Source of the DNA: Flagellimonas aequoris
GTDB taxonomy: Bacteria > Bacteroidota > Bacteroidia > Flavobacteriales > Flavobacteriaceae
Length of the DNA: 64,000 nt
Assembly (NCBI RefSeq): GCF_003584165.1
Contig: NZ_QXFJ01000011.1
Coordinates: forward strand, 62,001 to 126,000
Direction of reading: 5' to 3'
Shown: positions 50,094-59,618 of the stretch, in pieces
Layout: each line of letters begins with the position of its first letter
Numbering within the stretch: the stretch's first letter is position 1
The notes under the pieces: generated by a model
What the model was told of the DNA's origin: nothing
Seen by the model: the letters and a program-made list of their open reading frames with translations, nothing else
The model's database searches: none
Translations under genes and position numbers: made by a program

Positions 50094-51719
50094 CTATTTC
50101 AAAATACTGGCATACTTTGAATTATCGGCCAACAGTTCCTTGGCCGTCAAAATGGCATCGTCATGGGCTAAAAAGTATTGGTAAAGCCCTTCGCGATAGA
50201 AGTAACGCGTTATGATTTCGTCTTCCAACAGCTTTTTGATTTCGTTTTTATAGGAGTCCAAGGCGGAAATCTTGCCCCGGTTCACGGCCAAGAGCAGGTC
50301 CTTGTATTTTTCCTGCACCTCTGCGCCCAAAAGGGAATCATCCGCATTTATGGATTGCTCCAACAGCTCCTCCGTTTTGGTCTGAAAAGTAAAATTTTGT
50401 TCCTGCACGTACTTTTTAAAGGCATTGTAATCAGCATCGGAAAAAGCAAAATCATCCACGTTGGCAAAGGAATGATCGTAGAAATAGTTTGTGGCAAAAT
50501 CGAAGACCACATTATTGTCCTGAAGGGCATCAATGAGCGTGTTGGTCTTCAGCGACTTGATGGCCACATCGGGCATCACGCCCCCGCCGTCCCACACCTT
50601 GCGGCCGTTTTTGGTGGTGTATTCCTTAAAATCGGTATTTCTTACGGCCTTGCCCTCGGCATCCCTGTGCCAATAGTCCAGTGCCTGGATACACCTTCCG
50701 GATGGGGTGTAATAACGGGAAATGGTTACTTTTAACTGGGTGCCATAGGTGAGTTTAAGGGGTCTTTGCACCAATCCCTTCCCGAAACTTCTGGCCCCTA
50801 TGATTACGGCACGATCCAGATCTTGCAATCCGCCGGAAACTATCTCGCTGGCCGAGGCACTTTTGCCATCCACCAAAACCACCAGAGGAATGTTTTCATC
50901 TTCAGGTTGGTTGCGGGTGCGGTATTCTTGGTTGAACTTTTTCACCTTGGATTTAGTGGTCACGATCAGTTGTCCTTTCGGAACGAATAAATTGGTAACG
51001 TTGATGGCTTCGGAAAGCAATCCGCCGGGATTTCCCCTTAGATCCAACACCAATCGTTCTGCCCCCCTACCTTTTAGATCTTGAATGGCAGATTTGGTCT
51101 GGCCCGAAGCCTTTTCATTGAATCGAGAAAGCACGATGTAACCTGTTTTGGCATCGATCATATCATAAAAAGGAACGGCATCCACTTCCACACCTTCACG
51201 GGTGATGGTAGCGGTCTTGGTCTGGCCTTGGCGGACATATGTCACTTCTACTGAGGTGTTGTTGGCGCCTTTCAGCAGCTCGCTGGCATTGTCGTCAAAG
51301 TCGGCCACTTTGGTCTCCCCGATTTTGATGATTTCATCCCCGGCCTTAAGGCCGGCCTTATCGGCGGCATAGCCTTTGTAGGGTTCCACGATCACCAATT
51401 TGCTTTCGTAGGAACGTACCAAGGCCCCAATTCCTGAATACTCCCCTGAATTATTGATTTTGTAGGCCTCTACATCCTGCTCGTTCAAAAAACGGGTGTA
51501 GGGGTCCAGTTCGTCCAACATGTTTTTTATGGCAGAATCCATCAGTTCTCCCGGATTGGTTTCGTCCACATAGTTCATGTTCAACTCCTTGAACAAGGTG
51601 GTGAAGATTTCTATCTGCTTTGCAATTTCAAAAAAATCACTTTTAAAACTACTGGCCGTCACCAATAGGGCGACTGCCAAAATGGGCACCCATATTTTTT
51701 TCTTAACCGACGCTTTCAT
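50094..51719 (-). CDS. C-terminal processing serine peptidase (S41, CtpA/Prc-like)
   Basis: 541 residues from the ATG at 51719. An N-terminal membrane/signal segment ('VPILAVALLVTASSF') comes first. A PDZ domain ('YSGIGALVRSYESKLVIVEP', 'AGLKAGDEIIKIGE') precedes the S41 catalytic core with 'VLDLRGNPGGLLSEAI', the nucleophile in 'DGKSASASEIVSGGLQ' (Ser at about 285) and 'ARSFGKGLVQ' (Lys at about 312). The C-terminal helical extension is usual in Bacteroidota. It acts in the periplasm on C-termini of envelope proteins. It overlaps rnpA by 17 bases and is translationally coupled to it. Confidence 0.93.
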   Translation of the reverse strand: MKASVKKKIWVPILAVALLVTASSFKSDFFEIAKQIEIFTTLFKELNMNYVDETNPGELMDSAIKNMLDELDPYTRFLNEQDVEAYKINNSGEYSGIGALVRSYESKLVIVEPYKGYAADKAGLKAGDEIIKIGETKVADFDDNASELLKGANNTSVEVTYVRQGQTKTATITREGVEVDAVPFYDMIDAKTGYIVLSRFNEKASGQTKSAIQDLKGRGAERLVLDLRGNPGGLLSEAINVTNLFVPKGQLIVTTKSKVKKFNQEYRTRNQPEDENIPLVVLVDGKSASASEIVSGGLQDLDRAVIIGARSFGKGLVQRPLKLTYGTQLKVTISRYYTPSGRCIQALDYWHRDAEGKAVRNTDFKEYTTKNGRKVWDGGGVMPDVAIKSLKTNTLIDALQDNNVVFDFATNYFYDHSFANVDDFAFSDADYNAFKKYVQEQNFTFQTKTEELLEQSINADDSLLGAEVQEKYKDLLLAVNRGKISALDSYKNEIKKLLEDEIITRYFYREGLYQYFLAHDDAILTAKELLADNSKYASILK

Positions 51720-52086
51720 CACATTCTTTTTTTAGGAAGGCTTCCAACAATTGCTTCATGGCTGTGTCCACCTCTTCAAAAGAGGGCACTTTATGACCAA
51801 GGTATAAAAATAAGAACGCATAGTTTCCTTCAATGTTGTTAAAAATAAGGGACTTATTGAGCCGGTAGGATTCCCGTAGCAACCGTTTGATGCCGTTTCG
51901 GTCCACTGCTTTTTTGAACTTTTTTTTGGGCGCCACCACTCCCACTTTTATGTGGGCCCCATCCTCAAATGGGGTTTTGAGATATATCAACTTTATGGGA
52001 AATTCGCGAAGGTTCTTTCCTTCGGCAAAGAGTGCCTCGATTGTTTTTTTGCTCTTGAGCTTTTCAATTTTGGGAAATGTCGACAT
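51703..52086 (-). CDS. rnpA: Ribonuclease P protein component
   Basis: 127 residues, strongly basic. Binds RNase P RNA and helps it process tRNA 5' ends. The signature 'DRNGIKRLLRESYRLNK' (RNxxKRxxRE) is intact, and 'EKLKSKKTIEALFAEGK' is the usual opening helix region. The ATG at 52086 is used; the frame extends to a TTG at 52104. rpmH, its usual partner in many bacteria, is not adjacent; instead the gene is coupled to the ctp peptidase, an arrangement I recall from other flavobacteria. The upstream sequence around 52135-52143 has a loosely spaced -7-like box. Confidence 0.92.
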   Translation of the reverse strand: MSTFPKIEKLKSKKTIEALFAEGKNLREFPIKLIYLKTPFEDGAHIKVGVVAPKKKFKKAVDRNGIKRLLRESYRLNKSLIFNNIEGNYAFLFLYLGHKVPSFEEVDTAMKQLLEAFLKKECDESVG

Positions 52087-52218
52087 AGGAAAGCCCTTTC
52101 GCAACGGGCGTACTTTTTACCGCACCAAGTTACTCAAATTATATTTTGATGAAGGAACGACCCATCAGGGGATTTTCCGCGAATTTTGGATTGAAGGTCA
52201 AAAAAGTTTTAAAAAAGA

Positions 52219-52242
52219 AGGGCGGGCCATTCGGCCCGCCCT
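52219..52242 (-). terminator. Strong rho-independent terminator of the S8-M1 peptidase operon
   Basis: AGGGCGGGCC (52219-52228) pairs perfectly with GGCCCGCCCT (52233-52242), loop ATTC. On the minus strand it is followed by TCTTTTTT. It lies about 30 bases after the M1 peptidase stop at 52271. Confidence 0.92.
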
Positions 52243-52270
52243 AAAACCTTTTTAGTGTTTGAAAATCCAA

Positions 52271-54121
52271 TTACGGATTGGCTTGGTATACATTGTTTTC
52301 GCCGTCCACATCCGCCATGAGTTGGGATGGGTCGATTACGATGGCCTTCACTTTTTCCAAGGGCATGTCCAATGTAAATTCATAGGTAGGGTATGCCCAG
52401 GCCCAGTTGTCCAAAACGGTTCTTTTAAGGGTTGGATAAGGATTATCCTTTTCCCCGAACATCATGCGCAACGGAATATAATAGGTTTCTTGGGTTCCGT
52501 CTTCACCCACCACCAAAATATCGATAGGCATGGGCATTTCGCCAATGCGCTCCAAGGAAACTCTTGTTTTATTGCCCTCAGCTTCTACACTTTTGATGCC
52601 GTAATCAATGGTATTGGTGGTCATGGTCCAATCGGTCAAGTACCAGTTCAGCTCCATACCCGATACCTTTTCTGCCGTTCTTTTGATGTCGTTAGGGGTA
52701 GGGTGTTTAAACTTGAAATCGTCAAAGTATTTATGGATGGTTTCCATTAATTTATCCTGTCCGATGACATAGCCCAATTGTGATAAAAAGATTGACCCCT
52801 TGCTATAGGCTGCAATACTATAGGCAAAGTTGGTGGTGTAACGGTCGGCATGGGTGGTCTGTGGCATTTCCAATCCGGAATTGACCAAGGCATAATATCC
52901 TTTGTACGAGCCCTCGAACGGATTTTGTTTTTCCTGATCCATAATCTCGTTCATGCACAGACTGCTGATGAAAGAGGTAAAACCTTCGTCCATCCAAGCG
53001 TGCTCGGACTCATTGGTGGCCAATATATGCTGGAACCAGGAGTGCGCCATTTCGTGTGCCATAACACCCACCAAACTACCATATTCGCGGCCTCCGGTAA
53101 TCAAGGTGCTCATGGCATATTCCATACCGCCATCGCCACCCTGGATCACAGAGTACTGATCATATGGATATTTCCCAACATTCTTGCTGTAGAAACGCAT
53201 GGCCTCGGCCGTTGTGGGCTGAAATTTTTTCCAATTTTCTATGAAATCAGGGTTGTTCTTATAAAGAAAATGAAGGGTAGGTCCATCTTCCATGGGCAGG
53301 ACATCGTGAATGTAATCGGGATCGGCGGCCCACATAAAGTCATGAACGTTGGGGGCCACAAAATGCCAGGTAAGCGTTTTGCCCTTGGTCTTTACAGTGG
53401 TTCCAGGGGTCTCATACCCGTGGCCGATTTCCTGTGGATTTTGCAAATATCCTGATCCACCTACGGTGTAATCTTTGTCCAAGGTAAGTTTTACATCAAA
53501 ATTGCCCCAAACACCGTGGAACTCACGGGCGATGTAGGGATTGGGATGCCAACCTTCAAAATCGTATTCGGATAGTTTGGGATACCATTGACTCATGGAA
53601 AGGGCTACGCCTTCCTTGCTATTTCTTCCGGAGCGCCTGATCTGGAGCGGGAGTTGACCTTTGAAAGTCATGTCCAAAGTAGTCTTTCCTCCAGCGGGAA
53701 TCGGTTTGGCCAAATCCACCACAAGAATGGTTCCTTCTTCTTTAAAGGTAACGGGTTGGCCATCTTGGGTGAGCGACTGGGCATGCAGATATCCCATTTC
53801 ACTTTCGGATAGGGCAGCAATCCTGCTCTTTCCATCTTCCATCATCCTCTTGTCGGGATCCTTGATATTCTGGAGCCTGATGTCCATCTCGCTTCCCGGT
53901 TGAAAAGCATTGTAGTACAGGTGGTAAAAAACACGGTTCAACGCATCGGGGGAATTGTTGGTATAGACCAATTTTTGAGTACCTGTGTACTGGAAGGTTT
54001 TCACGTCCATGTTCACATCCATGGTATAATCCACATGTTGTTGCCAGTAGCAGGGGTCTTGCGCCGAGAGGAGCGAAACTCCCGAAAAGGTCGCAAAAAA
54101 GAACAATGTTATTCGCTTCAT
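52271..54121 (-). CDS. M1 family zinc metallopeptidase (aminopeptidase-like)
   Basis: 616 residues with a signal peptide (ends 'GVSLLSAQ'), so periplasmic or exported. The zinc site is HEMAH (about residue 355) followed by 18 residues and then Glu in 'WMDEGFTS', the exact HExxH-x18-E spacing of gluzincins. The exopeptidase motif GxMEN appears as 'GGMEYAMST', with Tyr in place of Asn. N-terminal beta domain: 'FQYTGTQKLVYTN'. It follows the S8 peptidase gene by 2 bases, so the two are co-translated and may both degrade extracytoplasmic peptides. Confidence 0.9.
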   Translation of the reverse strand: MKRITLFFFATFSGVSLLSAQDPCYWQQHVDYTMDVNMDVKTFQYTGTQKLVYTNNSPDALNRVFYHLYYNAFQPGSEMDIRLQNIKDPDKRMMEDGKSRIAALSESEMGYLHAQSLTQDGQPVTFKEEGTILVVDLAKPIPAGGKTTLDMTFKGQLPLQIRRSGRNSKEGVALSMSQWYPKLSEYDFEGWHPNPYIAREFHGVWGNFDVKLTLDKDYTVGGSGYLQNPQEIGHGYETPGTTVKTKGKTLTWHFVAPNVHDFMWAADPDYIHDVLPMEDGPTLHFLYKNNPDFIENWKKFQPTTAEAMRFYSKNVGKYPYDQYSVIQGGDGGMEYAMSTLITGGREYGSLVGVMAHEMAHSWFQHILATNESEHAWMDEGFTSFISSLCMNEIMDQEKQNPFEGSYKGYYALVNSGLEMPQTTHADRYTTNFAYSIAAYSKGSIFLSQLGYVIGQDKLMETIHKYFDDFKFKHPTPNDIKRTAEKVSGMELNWYLTDWTMTTNTIDYGIKSVEAEGNKTRVSLERIGEMPMPIDILVVGEDGTQETYYIPLRMMFGEKDNPYPTLKRTVLDNWAWAYPTYEFTLDMPLEKVKAIVIDPSQLMADVDGENNVYQANP

Positions 54122-54123
54122 AA

Positions 54124-55773
54124 TTATTTTGAGTTACTTTCCAAGGTCATTTTTCCTTTGGATATGTTGTTTGCCAAAATTAAGGCATTGTAGGCATTCA
54201 CCATTTTTCCCGACTTTGAAATTTTATCAAAAGTGGTTGATTTGGACTCGTCTCCCGCAACGATTACCGATGCTTTTGACTTAAGGCCAGACTGCATGAT
54301 GATGTTTTTTACCTGGGGAGCCGATAGGCTTGGGTAATAGGAACGGATCAAGGCCGCTACTCCCGCAACCGCAGGGGCCGCCATGGAAGTACCTCCTTGA
54401 AACTCGTAGTCGTTGCTTGGCATGGTGGAGTAGATCTTATCGCCAGGTGCGAATACATCCACGTTGGCATGGCCGTAGTTGGAAAAAGTGGCCACCATTT
54501 CGGAACCATAGCTGCTGGTCAATGCACCAACGGTAATGACATTGCTTACAAATTCGGAATTTCCAAATCTATGGTCGTTAGGATAATTCGGGTTTTCGGG
54601 ATCATCAAGGTCCTCCCCGTCGTTTCCGGCGGCATGTACAATGAGTACATCCTTGGACTCGGCGTATTTTATAGCATCGTACACCCATTGTGCTTCTGGC
54701 GAAAAAGCCTTTCCAAAACTACAGTTGATGATAGAAGCTCCATTATCCACTGCATAACGAATGCCCATGGCAATGTCCTTGTCATATTCGTCCCCGTTGG
54801 GAACGGCACGGATGCTCATGATCTCCACATTGTTGGCCACGCCGTTCATACCCACCCCATTATTGCGTTGGGCGGCAATGATTCCAGCTACGTGTGTGCC
54901 GTGGCTCTCCGTCACCACTTGGTTTTTTGGGTTTCCGTTTCCGTAGGGTACGTCGGTGATATCATAGGGATTGTCACCGACCGGCGTACGTCCATCAAAA
55001 TCCTTGTTGAGGTTATAGTTCACCTGATCGGTAAAATAGGTAATCCCCTCTTGAAGCTCGTCCAGTACATCTGCAATACTGTCACCATAAGTGAACATTT
55101 GGGTCAACACGGCCACACTTTGCTCCATTTGGGGCGTTTTGGGCTGAATGGACAAAAGCTCTTCTTTGGTGTAGGTTTCTTTGCCCAATTCTTCTTTAAC
55201 GGCCTTATCGGCCCCTTTCACCACTTGAAAGATCTGTTCGTATTGTTGCTTGTTCTGTAATGCCTTGGGATATTCTTCATCCAACAAAAGACGGGCCTTG
55301 GCCCTGTCGGAGGCATCACCAATATTCAAGCGAAGCATACGTACATATTCCAATTGCTCATTATAGGAATCGCCCAAAAAATTGTATCCGTGGATATCGT
55401 CCACATATCCGTTTCCATCATCGTCCTTTCCGTTATTGGGAATTTCGTCCGTATTGGTCCAAAGCACATTTTTAAGGTCTTCGTGGTTCAGGTCCATCCC
55501 AGAATCCAAAACGGCAACCACTACGGTCTTTCCTTTTTTGTTTTTGATGATTTCTTTGTAGGCCTTGTCCACGCTCATTCCCGGAATGGTGTCGTTGATG
55601 AGGTCCAAGTGTCCCCAGTTTTTCTGCTCCGCTTCGGTGAGTTCGGAAACCTTTAAAGGAACCGTGTCGATATTTTCAACAGGGGTTGAAACCAATGAAG
55701 TGGACCCACAACCCATTAGGAAGAGGGACGCGGAAATGGAGACAAATGATAGTTTATAATATGTGCGATTCAT
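54124..55773 (-). CDS. S8 family subtilisin-like serine peptidase, lipoprotein
   Basis: 549 residues. A lipoprotein signal with Cys in 'FLMGCGSTS' is followed by the catalytic domain: Asp in 'VVVAVLDSGMDLNHED' (about 88), His in 'ESHGTHVAGIIAA' (about 292), oxyanion Asn in 'VHAAGNDGED', Ser in 'GGTSMAAPAVAG' (about 461). The Asp-His distance of about 200 residues is much longer than in subtilisin because of a helical, charged insertion ('RAKARLLLDEEYPKAL', 'ADKAVKEELGKETYTKEELL'). No T9SS tail is present; anchoring is by the lipid. It is first gene of a two-gene operon with the M1 peptidase. Confidence 0.93.
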   Translation of the reverse strand: MNRTYYKLSFVSISASLFLMGCGSTSLVSTPVENIDTVPLKVSELTEAEQKNWGHLDLINDTIPGMSVDKAYKEIIKNKKGKTVVVAVLDSGMDLNHEDLKNVLWTNTDEIPNNGKDDDGNGYVDDIHGYNFLGDSYNEQLEYVRMLRLNIGDASDRAKARLLLDEEYPKALQNKQQYEQIFQVVKGADKAVKEELGKETYTKEELLSIQPKTPQMEQSVAVLTQMFTYGDSIADVLDELQEGITYFTDQVNYNLNKDFDGRTPVGDNPYDITDVPYGNGNPKNQVVTESHGTHVAGIIAAQRNNGVGMNGVANNVEIMSIRAVPNGDEYDKDIAMGIRYAVDNGASIINCSFGKAFSPEAQWVYDAIKYAESKDVLIVHAAGNDGEDLDDPENPNYPNDHRFGNSEFVSNVITVGALTSSYGSEMVATFSNYGHANVDVFAPGDKIYSTMPSNDYEFQGGTSMAAPAVAGVAALIRSYYPSLSAPQVKNIIMQSGLKSKASVIVAGDESKSTTFDKISKSGKMVNAYNALILANNISKGKMTLESNSK

Positions 55774-55808
55774 AAAGATGTTTTTGTAAATAGTACGTTT
55801 TATTGTGT

Positions 55809-56666
55809 TCAGAATAATTCATTGAAGGAAAACACGGTATCCAACCGGGCTCCTTTTTCCGTTTTTTGCAAAGAGCAGATTTCATTATGGGCATCGTGTT
55901 CAAAGAACAGCAGCCAATCGTTTTCCACGGCATTGATCAAAAATGTCTCTTTTTCGGTCAGGGTAAGTAAAGGGCGGGTATCATAGCCCATCACATAGGG
56001 AAGGGGAATATGGCCAACGGTCGGAATCAAATCGGCCACGAAGACCAAGGTCTTGCCTTTATGGGTTATGTGCGGAAGCATTTGCTTGTCGGTATGGCCA
56101 TCCATAAAATGGATACCAAACCCCAACTCGGATTTTTCCAAATAATGCCCTCCCTTTCTGTCGATAAAATGTAACTGACCGCTTTCTTGCATGGGCAACA
56201 GGTTTTCCTTTAAAAAAGACGCCTTTTCCCTGGCGTTGGGTTTAGTGGCCCACTCCCAGTGTTCCTCATTGGTCCAAAACCTTGCATTCTTGAATGCGGG
56301 TTCATAACCTGTTCGGTCTTTGTTCCATTGAATGCTTCCGCCACAGTGGTCAAAATGGAGGTGGGTCAAGAATACATCCGTAATGTCATCACGATGAACC
56401 CCCACTTTTTCCAAAGAACCGTCCAAGGTATGGTCGCCCCACAGGTAATAGTAACCAAAGAATTTTTCGGATTGTTTGTTTCCCATGCCGTTATCGATTA
56501 AAATCAATCGATTCCCATCCTCTATCAAAAGACAACGGGCGGCAATATCGATCATATTATTGGCATCTGCGGGATTGGTTTTGTTCCAAATGGATTTTGG
56601 CACCACACCGAACATGGCACCCCCATCCAACTTGAAATTACCGGTCTCTATGGGATAAATTGTCAT
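55809..56666 (-). CDS. MBL-fold metallo-hydrolase
   Basis: 285 residues, cytosolic (no signal). The metal-binding motif 'FLTHLHFDHCGGS' (about residue 104, HxHxDH) is complete. 'FMDGHTDKQMLPHI' provides a later ligand His and 'FVADLIPTVGHI' the later Asp/His pair. The layout resembles lactonase-like and quorum-quenching MBL proteins, but substrate prediction within this superfamily is unreliable. It stands alone, 35 bases downstream of the S8 gene start region and in the same orientation. A near-match -7 box (TTATTTTG) is at 56687-56694. Confidence 0.87.
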   Translation of the reverse strand: MTIYPIETGNFKLDGGAMFGVVPKSIWNKTNPADANNMIDIAARCLLIEDGNRLILIDNGMGNKQSEKFFGYYYLWGDHTLDGSLEKVGVHRDDITDVFLTHLHFDHCGGSIQWNKDRTGYEPAFKNARFWTNEEHWEWATKPNAREKASFLKENLLPMQESGQLHFIDRKGGHYLEKSELGFGIHFMDGHTDKQMLPHITHKGKTLVFVADLIPTVGHIPLPYVMGYDTRPLLTLTEKETFLINAVENDWLLFFEHDAHNEICSLQKTEKGARLDTVFSFNELF

Positions 56667-56907
56667 TTAGAAAGTAAAACGGCATGCAAAATAAGAAAAG
56701 CACCATCCAAATAATGAAAAAATAAGGTTTTATTGGCCGTATTTTAACAAAAACCAGATAATAAACCTTCTCCAATATCACTGCTTTCTGGGTTTGCACA
56801 CCACTTTCCACCAGGTTAAAAATAATTGGATATCAAAAAAGGGTACGTCTTCCGTCTCAAAACGAATATCTAAAAGAAAAGCAGTAAATTTCCAAAAAAC
56901 AAAGACA

Positions 56908-58740
56908 ATGCTCGAACTTGCTGGAATTATTATTCTAGGCATTATTGCTCAATGGGTGGCTTGGCGCTTTAAGATTCCGGCCATTTTACCATTGATTTTG
57001 ATAGGTCTGTTGGTAGGACCCATTGCCACTTTGTACACCGAAGATGGCTCAAAACTCATAGAACCTGTTTGGAACGGAACCAAAGGCCTTTTCCCCGGTG
57101 AAGGACTCTATTATTTTGTTTCCTTGGCCATTAGCGTAATCCTTTTTGAAGGCGGACTTACCCTGAAACGGGCCGAAATATCGAATGTAGGACCCGTAAT
57201 CTCCAAATTGATCACTATAGGCACAGTGGTCACTTTTTTTGGTGCAGGCGTGGCCGCCCACTATATTTTTGGACTTTCATGGCAGATTTCGTTTTTGTTC
57301 TCTGCCTTGATCATTGTTACGGGACCTACGGTAATTACCCCGATTTTACGGAACATTCCTCTCAAAAAAGATGTTTCGGCAGTGTTAAAATGGGAGGGCA
57401 TTCTCATTGATCCCATCGGGGCATTGGTAGCAGTATTGGTGTTCGAGTTTATCAGTGTTGGAGAAGGACATGCTTACACGCAAACGGCCTTAATCGAGTT
57501 TGGGAAGATTATTCTTTTTGGCACCACTTTCGGATTCACTTTTGCCCATGCATTGGCATTTGCCATCAAAAAGGACTTTATACCTCACTACTTACTGAAT
57601 GTGGTCTCCCTTTCCACGGTACTCCTTGTTTTTGTTGAGTCAGATGTCTTTGCACACGAATCGGGACTGTTGGCCGTAGTGGTCATGGGAATGGTCTTGG
57701 GCAACATGAATCTGCCCAACCTGAAGGAGCTGCTTTATTTCAAGGAATCGCTGAGCGTATTGTTGATTTCCATTTTATTTATTCTGTTGGCAGCCAATAT
57801 CGATGTGAGCGACATGGAGTTGATCTACAACTGGAACTCCGTTGCACTTTTTGCCGTCATTGTATTCATCATCAGGCCATTGGGTGTTTTTCTGAGCGCA
57901 CAGGGATCCAATTTAAAACTCAATGAAAAACTTTTTATAGGATGGGTGGGTCCGCGGGGGATCGTTGCTGCTGGTATCGCTTCCCTATTTGGCTCAAAAT
58001 TGATGTTGAGGGGAGAAGCCGGAGCAGAATACATCACGCCATTGGTGTTCATGATTGTTTTGGGAACGGTTTTGTTGAATGCAACTACCGCCAGACTCTT
58101 TGCAAAATTGGTTGGGGTGTTCCTGACCAAATCCGAAGGTATTTTGATTATTGGTGCTTCCAAATTGTCGAGATTGATAGCCAATTATCTCAAAAAGAAC
58201 AATAGGCACGTGGTATTGATCGATAACAACCAGGCGAATGTGGACAAAGCCAAAAGGTTGGGCCTAGAGGCCATCACGGCGAACATTTTTTCTGACACAC
58301 TTACGGACAATATCGAATTGAACGATATGGGTTATCTGATGGCCTTGACTGGCAACTCCGACATCAACAAATTTGCGATTAGAAAGTTCCAAAAACAGTT
58401 TGGGGAAAACGGGGCATTTCGTCTGGTGAACACAGAAGAAGTAAACGACCCGGACAACAATCCGAAAGAGGGACTTTTTTCTCACACGGATGATTTTATC
58501 CAATTGATGGATACCGTCAGGAAACACCCAACCATCCATGAGATAGATTTAAAGGACAAACAGCATTATGATAGCCTTATCGATCTCACCCAAAAGGATA
58601 ATGATATTGTGCCTTTATTTACGAAAGCCCCAAGCGGCAGTATTGACATCATTCCAGCCAACAGCAAGGATTTTGTGCCCAAGGGCGATGGGTATAAACT
58701 GGTGTACTTGGGGAAACTCATCGATATGGATGAGGATTAA
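56908..58740 (+). CDS. Cation:proton antiporter (CPA family) with TrkA-N-like domain
   Basis: 610 residues. About twelve transmembrane helices span residues 1-400 ('LAGIIILGIIAQWVAWRFKI', 'LILIGLLVGP', 'VILFEGGLTL', 'IIVTGPTVITPIL', 'WEGILIDPIGALVAVLVFEF'), matching Na+(K+)/H+ exchangers of the CPA1/NhaP class. A soluble Rossmann-type domain starts at about 409 ('GILIIGASKLSRLIANYL', 'VVLIDNNQANVDKAKRLG'); its nucleotide loop is GASKLS, not the classical GxGxxG. Likely role: monovalent cation and pH homeostasis, useful in saline habitats. The frame is open to 56794, but the ATG at 56908 starts exactly at helix 1. Confidence 0.9.
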   Translation: MLELAGIIILGIIAQWVAWRFKIPAILPLILIGLLVGPIATLYTEDGSKLIEPVWNGTKGLFPGEGLYYFVSLAISVILFEGGLTLKRAEISNVGPVISKLITIGTVVTFFGAGVAAHYIFGLSWQISFLFSALIIVTGPTVITPILRNIPLKKDVSAVLKWEGILIDPIGALVAVLVFEFISVGEGHAYTQTALIEFGKIILFGTTFGFTFAHALAFAIKKDFIPHYLLNVVSLSTVLLVFVESDVFAHESGLLAVVVMGMVLGNMNLPNLKELLYFKESLSVLLISILFILLAANIDVSDMELIYNWNSVALFAVIVFIIRPLGVFLSAQGSNLKLNEKLFIGWVGPRGIVAAGIASLFGSKLMLRGEAGAEYITPLVFMIVLGTVLLNATTARLFAKLVGVFLTKSEGILIIGASKLSRLIANYLKKNNRHVVLIDNNQANVDKAKRLGLEAITANIFSDTLTDNIELNDMGYLMALTGNSDINKFAIRKFQKQFGENGAFRLVNTEEVNDPDNNPKEGLFSHTDDFIQLMDTVRKHPTIHEIDLKDKQHYDSLIDLTQKDNDIVPLFTKAPSGSIDIIPANSKDFVPKGDGYKLVYLGKLIDMDED

Positions 58741-58963
58741 TAGCAATCAGCGCCAGCTTTCCCATTGTCACAGAGGTTTCACTTTCTGATGTGTTGTTTG
58801 TAAACAACTTTTGTCATTTTATCCATCAAATTTCACTTCCCACCAACTGATGGAAGCAATTCGTCAATTTGACCTGATTGCCCATCAATTTATCCAGGTC
58901 AACCTTGGGGTTTCTTTGTACAATTGTCATTTAATGTATAATTCACGTACAAATGGAAAAACC

Positions 58964-59404
58964 ATGAAGATTATCGAAGCCTTAAAAGAAAAGAACCGAC
59001 TTATACGTAAAACCTTGGAGCTTCAGAATAGAATCGGTGCCTACAATTGTATCATTGAGGGAAATCCAAGGGCTTACAATCCAAAAAAGGAAATGATTGA
59101 ACTCAACAAAACGGTTGAGGAATTGATTGAGTTAAAAACTAAAATAACCTTGGCCAACCAATCGATACAAGAAAAAATCTACAGATTGTCCGAGCTAAAA
59201 ACCAAAATCGGTTTCTTGAAAACCATACCAACGACCGAAGGAAGGGCACCATCCGGTAAAGGTTATTATTCCCAAGGAGAGACTGTTGTCTGGGAGTCAT
59301 CCATAAAGGCCAACGAAAGGGATAATCTTGTATTGGAGTTGGAGAGTGAAATTGATATCATCCAAAAAGATTTGGACCACCATAATTTTACGACATCCAT
59401 TTAA
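58964..59404 (+). CDS. DIP1984 family protein
   Basis: 146 residues, predicted mostly helical and soluble: 'MKIIEALKEKNRLIRKTLEL', then 'LNKTVEELIELKTKITLANQ', 'KIYRLSELKTKIGFLKTIPT' and a C-terminal helix. This matches the DIP1984 family (sometimes labelled septicolysin) by recall; function not established. The longer frame from 58811 is rejected because family members begin at 'MKIIEAL'. It is preceded by a 220-base gap after the antiporter and faces lepA across a non-coding 214-base spacer without obvious terminator. Confidence 0.72.
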   Translation: MKIIEALKEKNRLIRKTLELQNRIGAYNCIIEGNPRAYNPKKEMIELNKTVEELIELKTKITLANQSIQEKIYRLSELKTKIGFLKTIPTTEGRAPSGKGYYSQGETVVWESSIKANERDNLVLELESEIDIIQKDLDHHNFTTSI

Positions 59405-59618
59405 TAAAGTGCAGCTCCGAAATGCAGTCTTGGTTCGTATGAACGAAGTTGCCTATTGATCAAGATATTGGTGTACAACTTGTACCCGATGCAGATATAA
59501 AGCTTCAAACTTCAGGAAAGTTGTAGTCAAAATTCAAAACTGATTGCTCAATATTCATGATTTTGACTTTGTTCAATACCAACCTTGATGCAAAGTAAGT
59601 GCTGCACCCTTTTTGCCC

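Noticed and set aside
54397..55260. 287-codon plus-strand frame opposite the S8 peptidase
   Set aside because: Antisense shadow; the peptidase on the other strand has all catalytic motifs.
59405..59618. Spacer between the DIP1984 gene and lepA as an RNA gene or terminator
   Set aside because: Only short inverted matches (GTCAAAAT/ATTTTGAC) far apart; no convincing hairpin with T-tract and no promoter box.
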